A stretch of DNA of 64,000 nucleotides from contig JAOTOM010005180.1 of the NCBI GenBank assembly GCA_034440615.1, forward strand, positions 186,001-250,000, read 5' to 3'. The position numbers were made by a program, and so were the translations under genes. Position 1 is the first letter of the stretch. Each line of letters begins with the position of its first letter. Origin of the DNA: Ashinkailepas kermadecensis. Its lineage: Eukaryota > Arthropoda > Thecostraca > Neolepadidae. A model generated the notes under the pieces. The model was not told where the DNA came from. It saw nothing but the letters and a program-made list of their open reading frames with translations, and searched no databases. Below, piece after piece: positions 1 through 11,990 of this stretch.

Positions 1-1710
1 CTTTTTTTTATATTTAATTTTGGTTGTGGTTACACAACATACATATTGTGCACAACACCACGGGTTATACACCATACATATGGTGTGTAGCAACAAAGGC
101 TTTGCACCATATGCACAAGACACTGGATCTTACTGTTGTTCTAAACAATGGAAGCTGAGTCAGCTGGACCTGGGGCCTCTGCCAACTATTGAGAGATGTC
201 ACTGATGGCTTGATGTTATGCAGCATTACATGATCATATAAATACATAATATGCATTCCAAAGGTTTGACCTTACCCAGTCACAAAAGCACTGCTCTGTG
301 AAGGTTGAGTGCACCCCCACTCCCCAGCCCACTCAACAATTTTTTATAGCAAGTTACCTCTCTAAATGGAAAATGTGCCAGCATGTGGGAAGGTCAGTTG
401 TGCCCATCCCTGTCCTCCCAACAATCAACAAATTTGTCAGCTGAAAGTGTCTCTCTGGGTGGAAAAGGTGACTAAAAAATATTGCTGCACCCCTGTAACA
501 AAATCCAGATGTCAGTGAACCTACCATCATTTGTGCCTACCATATCCATGTGCATGCCCAATATTGTTTCACATGATTTGGAATCAAAAGTATTTTATAG
601 TAAGCATAGATGGCATCAGCTCAATGCTGACAGAGCATTCAACTATATCTTCAAGGCAAGTATTTGTTTAATACATTGGTATATTGGAAAACAGTATCAT
701 AATTATGTAGTATAAGATTAACATTTGAACATGAATAGTCATGATTCAAATAAATCAGGTATTGTTCATCATTAATTTCCTCAAATGAACATGGCATCCA
801 GACTGGAGGTATAGAAAAAACAGATTCCTGTGATAAATTCAGTTTGTTGGTAATCTACAGAAATATTTATATTACCATAATATCTACTACCTAGTTTACA
901 AATATGTATATGTTCCATTGTCAACCAACACAACAAAAATATGTCATCACAGACAGCTATGTAAATTGTGATATCATGATACACATTTCCACCACTAGGC
1001 AGCACAGAAAATGTATGCTTAGGAGCATGTGTGCAAAAATGTAGTCAAAACCAACTTAGATGTCATGTAGTGGGCACACTAGCACCCTCGGAGAGAAATG
1101 TACAGATTATATCCAGTTTCTTGCACATCCTGATTCATGACTGCAACACATGAATTCCACTCAATAGGCAGTTTTACAGAGGAAATTTGCTCTCCCATCT
1201 AGTTGCTTTTGATCCTTCCAAGTCATTCCTGGCTTCAACTAAAACATTCCAGACATGAACTAAATATTACATCGGAGAACATTTAATATCAATAGGAATT
1301 GGTTTCAATCACTTTTTCCATCTTTTTCATCAACAAAAATTATTCCTTGGTGGTGGGAATGAAAATATTTTACATGGATTGCTTTAGTATAGTTCTTAAA
1401 CCATTTTATATTCCAAAACCCATATCCCAATAGACGGCAGGTAACAAATCAGCCGGTGCACGAGCGTCCTACTCATGGGGTGTGTTGTGAATATTTATTA
1501 GTTGTGCAGTGTAAGCATGAGTACCAGGTATGGATTTATAAACTTGGTTGACATTGATTATATATACTTTTGTTCTCATTTTCTCTACCAATTCTCAGGA
1601 ACCTGGCTTATAACCGCAACCCTCGCTAATTTAACCACAGTGCCAATTTGTCATCTGAGTCATTCATCAGCTGCCAGATACAGTAGAGCCGATTGCAGTC
1701 TCCACGTAAA
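1..1710. other. AT-rich sequence without recognisable features
   Basis: Short frames only, frequent stops in all frames, and no repeats or motifs I can name. Confidence 0.6.
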
Positions 1711-1720
1711 TCAGAAAGAG

Positions 1721-1877
1721 CGTATTGGTTGGTTGGTTATTGGTTTTTAAGACACATCGACTGTTGAGCCAATCTCTCACACCGATTGGTCGTGGGTGAA
1801 GAGTAGCGGCAGTTGAGACTCGAACCCACAACCTTTTGATTGTGAGACAAGCATCTTACCCCTAGACCACTCGTCCC
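1721..1877 (-). mobile_element. tRNA-derived SINE (SINE-A), diverged
   Basis: Minus-strand copy with the same head, B box and core as the other SINE-A elements, but more substitutions. cagaaagag at 1712-1720 and 1878-1886 marks an imperfect target duplication. Confidence 0.9.
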
Positions 1878-2389
1878 CAGAAAGAGTATTGCAATTTGCT
1901 GATATCCATAAGTTTAATTATAAGCATTATATTAGACATCCAAAAAACGAAGTTAGCTTGATCTGCAAATTTACCAACAAATATTTTTAAAAACATTATT
2001 TCTCCAAAAAAGTCCAAATGAAAAAACTAGCCTAACCTGGTTTGGAAAAAGTACTTTAATTAAAAAAGAAGATTGTTTTCCAATTTAAAGGGAATGTTTA
2101 ACATAACCTAACCAAACCTAACCCTATTGTTTGCTTCATGGAGGCAAAACATGTGCAAAACCTGTCTTGTGGATACTTTAAGGTGCAATAGTATCAAAAT
2201 GAGTAGTCACATCACATTAACCACATTCATACATTGCATTGCATTGCAACATTGCATTGGAAAAGACAATTCCAAAAGATCAAAACTTACCCTAAGGTGT
2301 AAATTTACCAACACATGTCCCCTGTGTCCCTGCCCCTTAGATCCATCAATGATTAATAATGGAAGGTGGGTAGGTAGGTAGGTACTTAC

Positions 2390-2623
2390 TGTTGTTACTG
2401 ATGCATTGGCCAGAGAGCCCATGGCTGGAGCAATGGTTGGAAGATCTCCACTAGGGGAAAGATCTTCACTTTTCTCCGGGACTGGAATCTTGGCTGATTT
2501 TGTGAACCACTCACAAAAAAGCAGCAGACACCTTGCTACTGGACAAATCCCAACAATGCTTGGTAGCAGATCTAAGCATGCATTAGCTAATGCTAGGTAA
2601 ATATCACAACATAGCTCGGCACA
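2390..2623 (-). CDS. Candidate first coding exon, unknown gene
   Basis: The minus strand is open for 78 codons after a stop at 2626-2624 and ends at the good donor ACA|GTAAGT (2389-2384). The frame reads LALANACLDLLPSIVGICP, then CLLLFCEWFTKSAKIPVPEK, and includes the Met-starting MGSLANASVTT next to the donor. Upstream on the same strand, 2961-2951 is cagccaatcag, a CCAAT-box match about 330 bp away. I recognise no family. The remaining exons would lie beyond the window's left edge or within 1-2300, where I cannot see them. Confidence 0.3.
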
Positions 2624-3339
2624 CTAATGACCGCTAAACAAGTTTACCGTTATGGGAAAGATCAGCTCCCTATCGGCACCTATCGACATTCAAGCGATCC
2701 GACTTTAGTCACGACTACCTTCGGAGCAACGAAATCCCCAGTCCTGAGAACAAAATCAAGATGCCTAATCCTTTACTATCTCGTGGTATCACTGGCACGC
2801 CGAAGCTCAATGCCACACTAACTAGAAATGATTAACTGCGCGGACCTCCTCCGCAGGAACCCCCATCTCAGGGACAAAACAGAGCACTCTCCCGAAAACG
2901 CGAAGCGGTGCACTCAGTGGTAGCATCAGCTGACAAATAAAAGCGGCCTGCTGATTGGCTGAAAAAAAATCAGCTCAACGAATCAGAATCCAGTTCACTG
3001 ATGGAAGAGTCTACCTTTGTATGGCAACAAGGGAGGGGAAGTCTCTATTTAAATGCCGTCACCAAGACAAAGGACGGTTCAGGAAAATTACATATTACAA
3101 AGGAATGTCCCATGAACCAGAAACAAAAAGAACAGAGGTGCTTCTCCACTTTAGACGCAGTATTTCAGAAACACAGTTAAACAATTGGTCTTTGCTACTG
3201 TCGTGTGTTAAGCGAGGTTTGACCTTTCTATACTTTTGGAGGGCTGAATCCCTCTAAAGCTAGTGTGGATCCCCATAATTTAAACATTTAACATGGAACC
3301 CTTAACCTTATGATTGGGCCCACCAAACCGATTTGAGTT

Positions 3340-3600
3340 CTCCAATTGGGGTTATGTCATAACATCCAAGGTTAATTTAGTACCAAAGTTGATAACGCCC
3401 AAAGCTCACAACGTCCAAGGATCATAACGTCCAAAATGCGAAATATAGTCCAAAAAAGGTATGTCTTGGATATGGTACGTTCACAACATCCAGAGTTCAT
3501 AGCATCCAACGATCACAATCTCCAAAACTGGCTGCAGAGGGAGCGTTCATAATGTCCAAGGTTCACTTAGTACCAAAGTTCATAACGTCCAAAAGTAGTT
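3340..3600. repeat. Cluster of cataacgtccaa words
   Basis: At least nine variants of (c/t)ataa(c)gtccaa or cacaa(c)gtccaa occur in 260 bp, and ggttcacttagtaccaaagt recurs in diverged form (3370 and 3560). It could be a degenerate tandem repeat or the end of an element. Confidence 0.65.
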
Positions 3601-3929
3601 CCTCAGTTGTCCGCTAGATGAGCCAGCGAAGCACTGACGGTGAAATCGTGCGGCTGTGTCTGCGTTTTCTGTCAACAGGTGGCGCAAACGTGGCGTGAGG
3701 TTATTATATAACATTATCGTTCCGTCCACCCCTTCCCCTGCTGAAGCCTGCCTTCTCCATCGCACACCCCGGTACGTCCTATTTGGCATGTGTGTTATAT
3801 ATCGCTGATAACCCACACCCCACCGACAAGCGCACCAGGGAAACGTCTCTAGTCGGCCGGCCGACTGGCCGAAAAAGGCCGCGGACTGGTCGACCGACCG
3901 GGTCCATGCAAAGGACCGGCCGCGTAGCC

Positions 3930-5018
3930 ATTGTTACCAGTTTGATATGATGAGCAAATTTGAGCAGCCTATTTCTCAGCCTAACCTCAATATTGTTCAC
4001 GAAGATTATAAATAGAAGAGTATCTAGAACGGATCCCTGTGGCACACCCACTGGCGGATCCAGGGAGGGGCCATTCCGGCCATGCCCCCCCCCCCCACCG
4101 AAGCGCTTAAGGGGGGCATAGTGTCTTTTGGCCACCCAGAAACCAACAGAAGTCAACTAAATTAAAATGCAGTAACTTTTGCCGAGATTAAAAAATAGCG
4201 TCTGGATGAAAGAATCTCCAATTTTAAAGGATTTTTTCAATTAAAAATAATTGTTTGGAAGCCAGTATGGTAGCATAGTAGATTCTGACACACATCGAAG
4301 GTTCCATGCTGCTCAAGTTCTGCTTACAGCAAGAGTTGACAAAATCGGATCCGCCAGTGTGTACACGTGCACGAATGTTGACGTGGTACAAGACTTTGAA
4401 CGTGAACGTGAACGTTTTGGTAAACAAGAACAAAAATCCGGTAACATAGAAACGGTGGAGGTAGGCTGGGGCCCCTACACCGGATATTATATTGTAAATT
4501 ATTATTTTATTTGAATTTTAATTATGTAAAAAAAATCTTTTACCAAATACTGGTCGAAATTCGGTGCTTTTAACCAAAAATAGTGGGAGAATGGGCGCCC
4601 TCCAAGTCCGTTCGACCCCTCCCCTGATGCAATTCCTAGGTACGCCATTGGGGGAGGGGGAGAGGAGAGGGCTGACGCCGAAAACCGAAAGTTGCTCCTA
4701 CCCCAAACCGGTGGGCTAGATCCGCCAGTGGGCACACCGATCATAATTATTCCATTCAGATTGATATCCATTGCATACTACCTTTTGTTTCATTCCCCTT
4801 AGCAAGGTGTCAATCCAGCCAATAACTTTTTCCATATGTCCCGTGCTGCTGATGAATGAAGTAGGAGACTCGGTTTGGAAACCTGAATGCATAGTTCTAT
4901 GGGGTTGAAAAACGATGAAAACCATGACGACAACTGTTTTAACCACTACAGTTCGATTCGATTTCAATTCATCGAAAATTCGATGAATCGAAGTTGAAAT
5001 TATTTCTCGTCTTCCCAC
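3930..5018 (-). mobile_element. LINE RT fragment interrupted by a hAT-type insertion
   Basis: At 4880-4740 the minus strand encodes VIGWIDTLLRGMKQKVVCNG and YQSEW, the RT segment before motif B. At 4048-3935, beyond an insertion, it continues GVPQGSVLDTLLFIIFVNNI and LLKFAHHIKLV, which are motifs B and C. The catalytic FADD has become FAHH, so this copy is dead. The insertion occupies 4049-4730. A CR1/Jockey-like element fits, as for the other LINE pieces here. Confidence 0.88.
4049..4730. mobile_element. Composite hAT-type element inside the LINE
   Basis: The terminal repeats cactggcggatccag and (inverted) cactggcggatctag are flanked by a perfect 8-bp duplication ggcacacc (4041-4048 and 4731-4738), the hAT signature. 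A third copy of the terminus lies inside at about 4350-4362 (gatccgccagtg). A second MITE-like end, ctaggtacgccattg, lies near 4637. The element is therefore composite or nested. No transposase frame is seen. Confidence 0.9.
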
Positions 5019-5299
5019 ATTTCCTTGCTGGAAAAGAATCCGGATGCCTCTTGGAACATTAATGCATGTACCTCATCTTCTTGTTTAAAAATGCCCACAG
5101 ATCGGCTTCCAAACAGAGACGAGCGCTGGTCCCGTGTTCTTTTTAGGACCCGTTGCTTTTTTCGTTTATTGATGTGTTTCCTGGCCCAACGCAATTTTTC
5201 TTTCCCCAGGGAGTTTTTGAGACATGACGTGTATCCCTTGCTTCTTCATTTGCATTGACTGACAGTGTTTTTCATGAACCGGCGCTTTTTTGAAAGGTC

Positions 5300-6480
5300 C
5301 GATGTGTTTATTTGATTATCCGGCGCGTTTCTATCACCATGTCACTTTTTGCGGTCCCACTTGTTTTTGAGGTTCTCATGCCGTCTTTGCGGGCACGGTA
5401 TGTTTTCAGGGTTCCAACATGTTTTCAGGGTCTCCGGTTTGTTTTTGAGGGCTCCCCATATGTTTGTTTAGGGCCCCGACGCATCTTGAAAAGCCCTGTA
5501 GATTTGTTTTTCTGGGATCCGATGTGTTTTGGAGGGTTCCGGTAGGTTTTCTGGTTCTGGGTGGCTTTCAGGACATCGCTGGATTTACTTAGAACCTTCG
5601 AAGATAATGTTTAGGGCCCATGGTGGAATTGCTGTGGAGCCATAGTACGATTTTTGAGACCCTAATGCGATTTTTGGAATCTCCAGCAGATTTTTCGGCC
5701 ACAAGCGCGAGTTTTCTGGGCCCTTAAGCAAGTTGTTTGGGTTCCGACGCGAGTTTGCTGTGCTCGACACGATTTTTTTCTGGACCTTTTCTGAATTTCC
5801 GCTGAGCCGAAAGTCGCTCCGTGCAACTTTCGGGTCCCGACGCGATTTTTTTGCAGGGCCTTGGCACGTGTTTTCTGGTGCCATACGATATTTTAAGGAC
5901 TCTGTTGCGATGTTTGGGGCATCAGTGCAAGTATCTAGGCCGAATTGATATTTCTGGGTTCCTGCTTTATGTTCCGAGGCCCAGGATTATTCTTTTCGGA
6001 ACCCGTTGCGATTTTTAAAGTCCCAGCTGTATTTATTTAGGACCGACATGCATTTCTTGACCACTAGACGGAAATGTTTGGGGCCCCAGCGCGTTTTTGG
6101 GGCTCCGGTGTGATTATTTTTAGGAGCCCAGCGCTATTTTTCGGGTCCAGACACGAGTCTTCAGGGTTCCGACGCGAGTTGGCGGGACCTTGTTGCGAGT
6201 TTTCTGGACTCAATACGATTTCTCCAGGATCTCTTGATTTTTTCGCTGAGCCCTGGCCACTTTTCCGGCTCCCGGTGCGACTTGTGAGGCCCCGTGTGAT
6301 CTTTGGTGGCCTACCCGGTACAATCATTTCTGGGGACTGCACGTTTGTTTGGGCCTTACGCGATCTTGCGGGTCGCTGGAGTTATATTTGGGAACCCTGA
6401 ATCATTTTCCGGGCCAAGATTGTTTTTTCGGGGTGCCTGCTGAATTTTCGGGGTCTCTGTGTGCTTTTGGTGGTCCCGCC
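5300..6480. repeat. Degenerate tandem repeat field, about 30-40-bp units
   Basis: Words such as gggtcccgacgcgattttt, gggttccgacgcgag and ggccccagcgcgttttt recur irregularly for about 1.2 kb. The units are heavily diverged and the period drifts. Both strands look open in places only because the unit is poor in stops. Confidence 0.75.
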
Positions 6481-7029
6481 CTATTTGTCCTCCATGGGAC
6501 ATTTGGGATCCCACATGTCCAATAGAGAATACCTGGATTCTCCCACGAAGAAAACCAAATCCGAGACTGAGATAGACAGAATTCCATGGAGAAACCAGGA
6601 CAGTCCTATCCTAGTCCCATATGCCGGGATGGGGGTCTCATGCGCTACATCATATAGAGCATGGGACCCCGACCGACTTTTAGGAGCCCGATCCCTTGGG
6701 CATCCAGGAGGCGTCCCCTTTTAAGCAACGGTCGGTAATATTCCCAGAGACTGGTCTAAGATATTTCAAGTGCGGTGGGTACTAAATCGTACGATCCCGT
6801 CGAGATCGTGGGAGCCACTGCCCTTCCCTCCCTTCATCCACCCCCAGTAGTGCTATGCCAATGGGAAATGGTTGCTACGTGGGGGGGGGCAGGTGTCCCA
6901 ATGTGTGGGGGCGGTCCCCAGATAACACGCTATACGGGCCTCTGCCTCCACCGGAAGACGAGCTAAGCCCGTCCCTCATGTGCACCGAAATATTCCCCCG
7001 ACCGGTGTGTGCGACCCGGGCGGCACCGG

Positions 7030-8170
7030 TCGCACACACCTGAACGGTGGCTGTACGCAGGGTACGACCGCCCATGTCGACCGCCAACCGGTGGTGGCCG
7101 AGGACGTCTGCCCCCAAGATGGGAGAGGCAATTTCTTCCACGAGGATCCGCCACGGGTAGCGGCGGAAAGCACCACGGTGTATTCGCCGTACCACAGCGT
7201 CGTGATGCTGCTGCCGTTGGCGGCTACAAGCGTGGAGCAGCTGCCGTGCCCACCTCGCAACCCGCCAGAAGTTGGGCTGGTGGCAGCACGCTGACCTGTG
7301 CCCCTGTGTCGACCATGATAGTGAGATCTGCGTCGATGAAGTGCAGGAATGGCGAAGAGCGTGCCGATCCCGTGGGCGGCGCTTGCTCCATCAGGCTGTT
7401 CCGTTTTCCGTCGGCCAAGCGCACTGACGAGCATCCACGTCGAATCGCCGGTGATAGTAACACAGCTGATCTTGGTACTCCGCCTGCTGTCGTCGTGGCC
7501 GTGATCGGGAAAACCGGCTCCACTGGCGAGACCAGGAGCGACGGTCACCCGTCCTTGCTCCTGGGCGATCGCTGAGTCGTCTCCAGGCGACCGACTTCGG
7601 CCGTCAGCGCGTCACGATGCCTTGGAGAGCAGTCGGCGCGCTGGCGTCGGACGACATCACCATCATCGACATGCCAAGTGTAACCTGGGATTTTGTTCCA
7701 AATGGAGTCAGAATCTAAAAAGTTAGTTTTTTTTTGGAGCGCGGCTAGTGATCGTGTTTGTTGCAGGAATTCTGATTTGAATTCAACGAACTTGCTTTCA
7801 AGGCAGCCGGTGTTCCACTGTAGAAAAAGTTCCATTGTCGGAACGCGTTTAGTGTCTGTGTCGTGTTAGGGAGAAAGGTTGGGCCGGTGGACGGAGAGGG
7901 TGTGGGAGGTGACTCAGGCAGAGGTGGTAGCCTGAATTTGTACGCACGGGTGGAGGTGGTAGCCTGGGAGGTGATGGGGTGGAGTAGCGGCGGGATTTGC
8001 GCGTGGGAGGTGCGAAAGGTTCGGATGGGAGTCGTTGTTCTGGGGTTTTAGGTTCGGGCTCGACGGGCTTGGCAGGAGTGCCTGGTTCGGTCTGGGTGGC
8101 GGCCTCAGACAAAGTTTCGGGATGGTTTGGGTGCATGCGCAGGAGATGGTGTAGAGATCGGTCTGGCAAG
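7030..8170 (-). mobile_element. Gypsy-type retrotransposon relic: retropepsin with gag-like region
   Basis: On the minus strand 7345-7280 reads FIDADLTIMVDTGAQVSVLP, containing the DTGA active-site motif of a retropepsin. After frameshifts, 7195-7050 gives VEEIASPILGADVLGHH and LAVDMGGRTL, the conserved C-terminal part of Ty3/Gypsy proteases (ILGADFL..). Upstream 7835-7545 and 8169-7849 have frames of gag-like position; the latter is rich in Pro. No RT, RNase H or clear LTR was found, so this is a truncated copy. The block is GC-rich against AT-rich flanks. Confidence 0.8.
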
Positions 8171-9133
8171 AGACGGTGGTCCCGTGTGTTTGTGGGAGGT
8201 CTGGGTGGAGGCTGGGGTGGCCGTGGACTTGTAGGTTTGTGTGGAGGCTGGAATGGCCGTGGGCTTCAGGGAGGTTTGTGTGGATGCTGTGGTGGCCTTG
8301 GGCCTGGGCCTTGGTTTGAGCAGAGAGTACGGGGGTGGGAGAGATATTTTTGTCTGGCGTACCGAATCATGAAGGTCATTTGCGCCACCTTTAAAGCGAG
8401 TACGTTACATGTATGTCTATTAAAGCGAGTGTTTGCAAGGAAAGTGTAGGCAAGTGGATATCTACGTTTAGGGAGTTTTACGTTATAGTTTGTGTGATGT
8501 TGATGAAGGTGGGGCTGGGCTGGGGACATCTCCCTAATGTCTAAATGGGTTTAATTTACTTTAGTCCTCGGCAAAATAATTTGTAGTTGGGATGGAGGGG
8601 GGGATGTTGAGAATGGCGAGAAGTTGATTTTCCCAGGGTGCCGACTTTAGCCTACTCTTATCGAAGAGCACCGAGGGATCTTTACCGTGCGAACAAGGAG
8701 GAAATTGTCCACACCGCCTATCACTCCGGCCGCCGCGTGTTAGTTGTTAGTAGCGGGTTAGTCTAAGCATGCCATGCAGGGCTGTCAGTTGGGTTAGTAC
8801 GGTGTTTCGCAATTCGGCTCATCTACGTCCACTGTACCTCTGGGTAGCCGTTTTACGTTATGAGTTAAGCAAAGCAAATCAGCTCATCTACGTCCGATGG
8901 TTCGTTTGGGTAGTCGCTTTACGTTATGCTAATTACTTTTTTCTTTTTCTTTGTTTTCCTAAAGCAAGTTATGGTGTAAAAATGTACAAAATATTTTCGT
9001 GATAGGTTTTCTGTTCTTGGTTGTTGTCGGCAGCTAAATGCTTTTTCTGATCTTTACCGGACTGTTGGACCTTGATTGGAGGTCTCGCATGAGTCATGCC
9101 AGTGCAGAGTACCTACCTTCCCTATACTTAAAC

Positions 9134-9138
9134 ACATT

Positions 9139-9178
<40 letters not shown>

Positions 9179-9237
9179 ATGTAAAATATATATATACAAA
9201 CATATAACTATATACATGTATATATATTTGCATAGGG
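9134..9237. repeat. (TA)n microsatellite
   Basis: Pure ta run at 9143-9174 followed by imperfect tatatacaaacatata words. Confidence 0.95.
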
Positions 9238-9344
9238 CGCTTCGAATATAACGTGACAAAAAGCCGAAGAGTTTTGGAAAAGTGTGAGTGCGTGTGGGGG
9301 CATGAGAAGGTATGGGCGTTCTTCAGATGTCCATCGCACTGGAG

Positions 9345-9840
9345 CAAATCCTGGGTACGCCATTGCCTCAGATGTCCTCGATGCACTGATCATGATGAGC
9401 ACAAAAGGTGTGGGGGAGGGGGGCGTTCAGTTGGGGCGTTGATTGTAATCATATGATAATTAGGGTACGAAGCTTGAGCAGTATGCTCATTTTCATGATG
9501 ATTCACCAGTAAAAATCGAATATTCACCTTGCTTGACGTGCAGCGTGATATTCATTTTTGCACTTTTAGTCGCCGCAATATGCACACTGGGATAAGTTGT
9601 GACCTAATTAAATAATCCAGCTGTTTATCAACACCCATCTTAGGTTTGATGCTCATAATAATCAATACATCGAGGACTGCCTGTGTACCAGTATTGAAGG
9701 AATTCTGAGAAGTCCGATTACCATGACCCTGACATTCACCTTGAAATTAACTCACCTGCTTATGAATACCTACCCTCTTAGCTTCGATGCTCATGATGAT
9801 CAGTGCATCGAAGAACTAACCATGTACGAATTTTGAAGGG
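9345..9840. repeat. Diverged repeat with gatgctcat(g/a)atgatca words
   Basis: Related words occur at about 9380 (inverted, tgatcatgatgagc), 9650 (tgctcataataatcaatac) and 9788 (tgctcatgatgatcagtgc), each followed or preceded by catcgag/catcgaa. They suggest two or three old copies of one element. Confidence 0.45.
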
Positions 9841-10821
9841 AATCTGAATCTGTTGGTAATTAACGAACGTGAGCTCGGTGGCGTGTGATGAATAAGGATA
9901 TGAATAGGTGTGCCAAATTAACGGACATCATTGATTAGTTCTGTGCAGTCTACGGAGTTTTTGCGACGAGAAGTCCCTCACCCCAAGAAGTGAGGATTGC
10001 CTGTGACGCCGGGAATCCTCGTCGGGCAATTGTGTATTAATAATGCTAAAGATCTTGTTATTACCTACTTAATCATGTTTTAAACCAAGGTCGAACACCA
10101 AGGTCGAACACCTAAGACATGCAACAAATAGCTCTATTGCTACTTCTATATGGCTGAACCAGTAATTGTCCTGTGTTTACTGAACACAAAAATGAACAAG
10201 CTACCCATATTCAAATGGTTGCTTTCAATGGAAATCCTCGAACCACTTGCAAAGAGTAACTTTAAAACAGATAATTATTTCATAGTGTTTTACTGCATTC
10301 TGGACACCAAAATGTTTGTGTGCAGGATTAGGTACTTCAATGTAGCTGTTGTACAAGCTATTAGTAGCTGCTAAAAATACTGGTGTAATTGCAAAACAAA
10401 TATCAGAGGTCACTTCCCAGCATTAAAGTAATGGTTTTTCATTAGGTGGGAGATGTTGAAACAAGCACAGTATGATGCAGAAATCTGACATGGAATTGGT
10501 TTCATTTAAAATGCTTTTGATGTGTTCCAGGCTCAAATTTGAGCCATTGTCATACTTATGACTGTGCCTTTATCATTTGTTTTTATATTCATAATTTAAG
10601 AAAAGCTATATTCAGGATAGTGGGAAAAATACCTATGCATAAACTTGTATTATATGCCATATCACATAGGTAATCCCCTTACCTGAAATTGCATTGCAAA
10701 ATGTTTGTGTATCGCCATCCCATAACGACAGCATGGGCATGATACTTGAACAAGATGCTGTTAGAAAAGAGGCATGAAGACTACTCAATCCTGTGCAATC
10801 CTGCACACACCACAAAGCTGG

Positions 10822-10977
10822 ATAGGGGACAAGTGGTCTAGGGGTAAGATGCTTGTCTCGCAATCAAAAGATTGTGGGTCTCACCTGTCGCTACTCTGCC
10901 TGCGACCAATCAGCGTGAGAGATTGGCGACGCTATATGACTCAGCGGTCGACGTGTCGTAAAACCAATAACCAACCA
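10822..10977 (+). mobile_element. tRNA-derived SINE (SINE-A)
   Basis: Plus-strand copy from aggggacaagtggtctaggg through the core gcgtgagagattggcgacg to aataaccaacca. It is flanked by acaaagctgg at 10812-10821 and 10978-10987. Confidence 0.93.
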
Positions 10978-10986
10978 ACAAAGCTG

Positions 10987-11341
10987 GGTAATCTTTACCT
11001 TTCGGCTGACACATACTGCCAAGGTTAGCGATTTGTAAAGACGTGTCGCATACAATGTCGCATATATTTCATGACGTCATGGCCGAAAAATTTGCTTCGG
11101 AGGATTCTGGTTTTCCGGTTAGGTTAGGTTAGGTTAGGTTAGATTATATTATATTATGCTATGATACATTTTGTATATTATGCTACATTATCTTAGTCTA
11201 GGTTAGGTGGTAATCTTTACCGACACCCGAGTCCTGTGACGTCACTTCCCTGACTCCTGTGACGTCACTGTTCCCCACTGTACACCTGTTTACAAATCAG
11301 TAACCTTGGCAGTATGTGTTGGCCGAAAGGTAAAGATTACC
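10987..11341. mobile_element. MITE with about 50-bp terminal inverted repeats
   Basis: ggtaatctttacctttcggc at the left end matches the inverted right end. The arms extend through acacatactgccaaggtta and atttgtaaa. It is flanked by caaagctg at 10979-10986 and 11342-11349, an 8-bp (or 9-bp) target duplication. The interior carries five ttagg units at about 11118-11145 and an AT-rich stretch. Confidence 0.9.
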
Positions 11342-11889
11342 CAAAGCTGGATGTTGATGCTTCTTGGAGAAGGATGTTGATGGAATGTTCAATAAGTGGT
11401 ATATTCCACCCTATTTCACAAATAATTTATCAGTCGCTTCCTTATGGTTTTCTTAAGCCAACTGCTCTTGGATGCCTACAAATGGCACCTGCAGACTGCT
11501 AGCTCCATACACAAAGTATCTGTAGAACTATGTGATCAGACCTTCATATTTTGGTAGAGAATGGTCCATTGTTTGTGAATACCACCATGTTTTTTGTTAT
11601 TTATGCTCTGAACTTGACGTGGGAGACATCCAAAGTTCAGATGTTCAGATACCCCAGACTTCCCCTATATTGGGATGGCAAGCAAGCACTTTGGTGGCTG
11701 TTGGGAGGAGGGTCCTGCTGTTTGTGACTGGTGAGTTCAATGATGTAGGTACCTGGTTAGGTACCTACCTGCCTACCTACCTAACTACATAGACTGGGCC
11801 TTGAAACAGTGTGGTACAGTTCTGGAAGATTACCTACCAGCCATTCTTCATCTTGTTTTATTGTGATTGTATGAAAAAACAAAAGATAA

Positions 11890-11990
11890 ATTTGCAGATC
11901 AAGGTACCTTTTGATTTGTTCGATAAAAAAATATGATGCATTTTAACATGATTAAGATGATGCAACCACTCATTTTCTCGACAGATGATT
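11890..11990. repeat. Inverted partner of 14435-14535
   Basis: The reverse complement reads gagaaaatgagtggttgcat catcttaatcatgttaaaa (two adjacent words), as at 14448-14488, then both continue to accttgatctg. It is an old inverted duplication bracketing the hAT element. Confidence 0.8.

Larger units (their letters stand above)
10424..11450. repeat. Unknown interspersed repeat, copy 1, with two later insertions
   Basis: The outer parts 10424-10811 and 11350-11450 align in order with 17464-17950: ttaaa(g/a)taatggttttt, catggaatt, tgagccatt/ggagccagt, aaaaatacc(t/c)atgc, ttacctgaaattgcatt, gagaaggatgt and attccaccctatttcac. A SINE and a MITE have split this copy, while copy 2 keeps the empty site. 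The parent family is not recognised. Confidence 0.8.

Noticed and set aside
7009..7575. 188-codon + frame
   Set aside because: It is the opposite-strand shadow of the Gypsy protease region, whose minus-strand motifs are specific.
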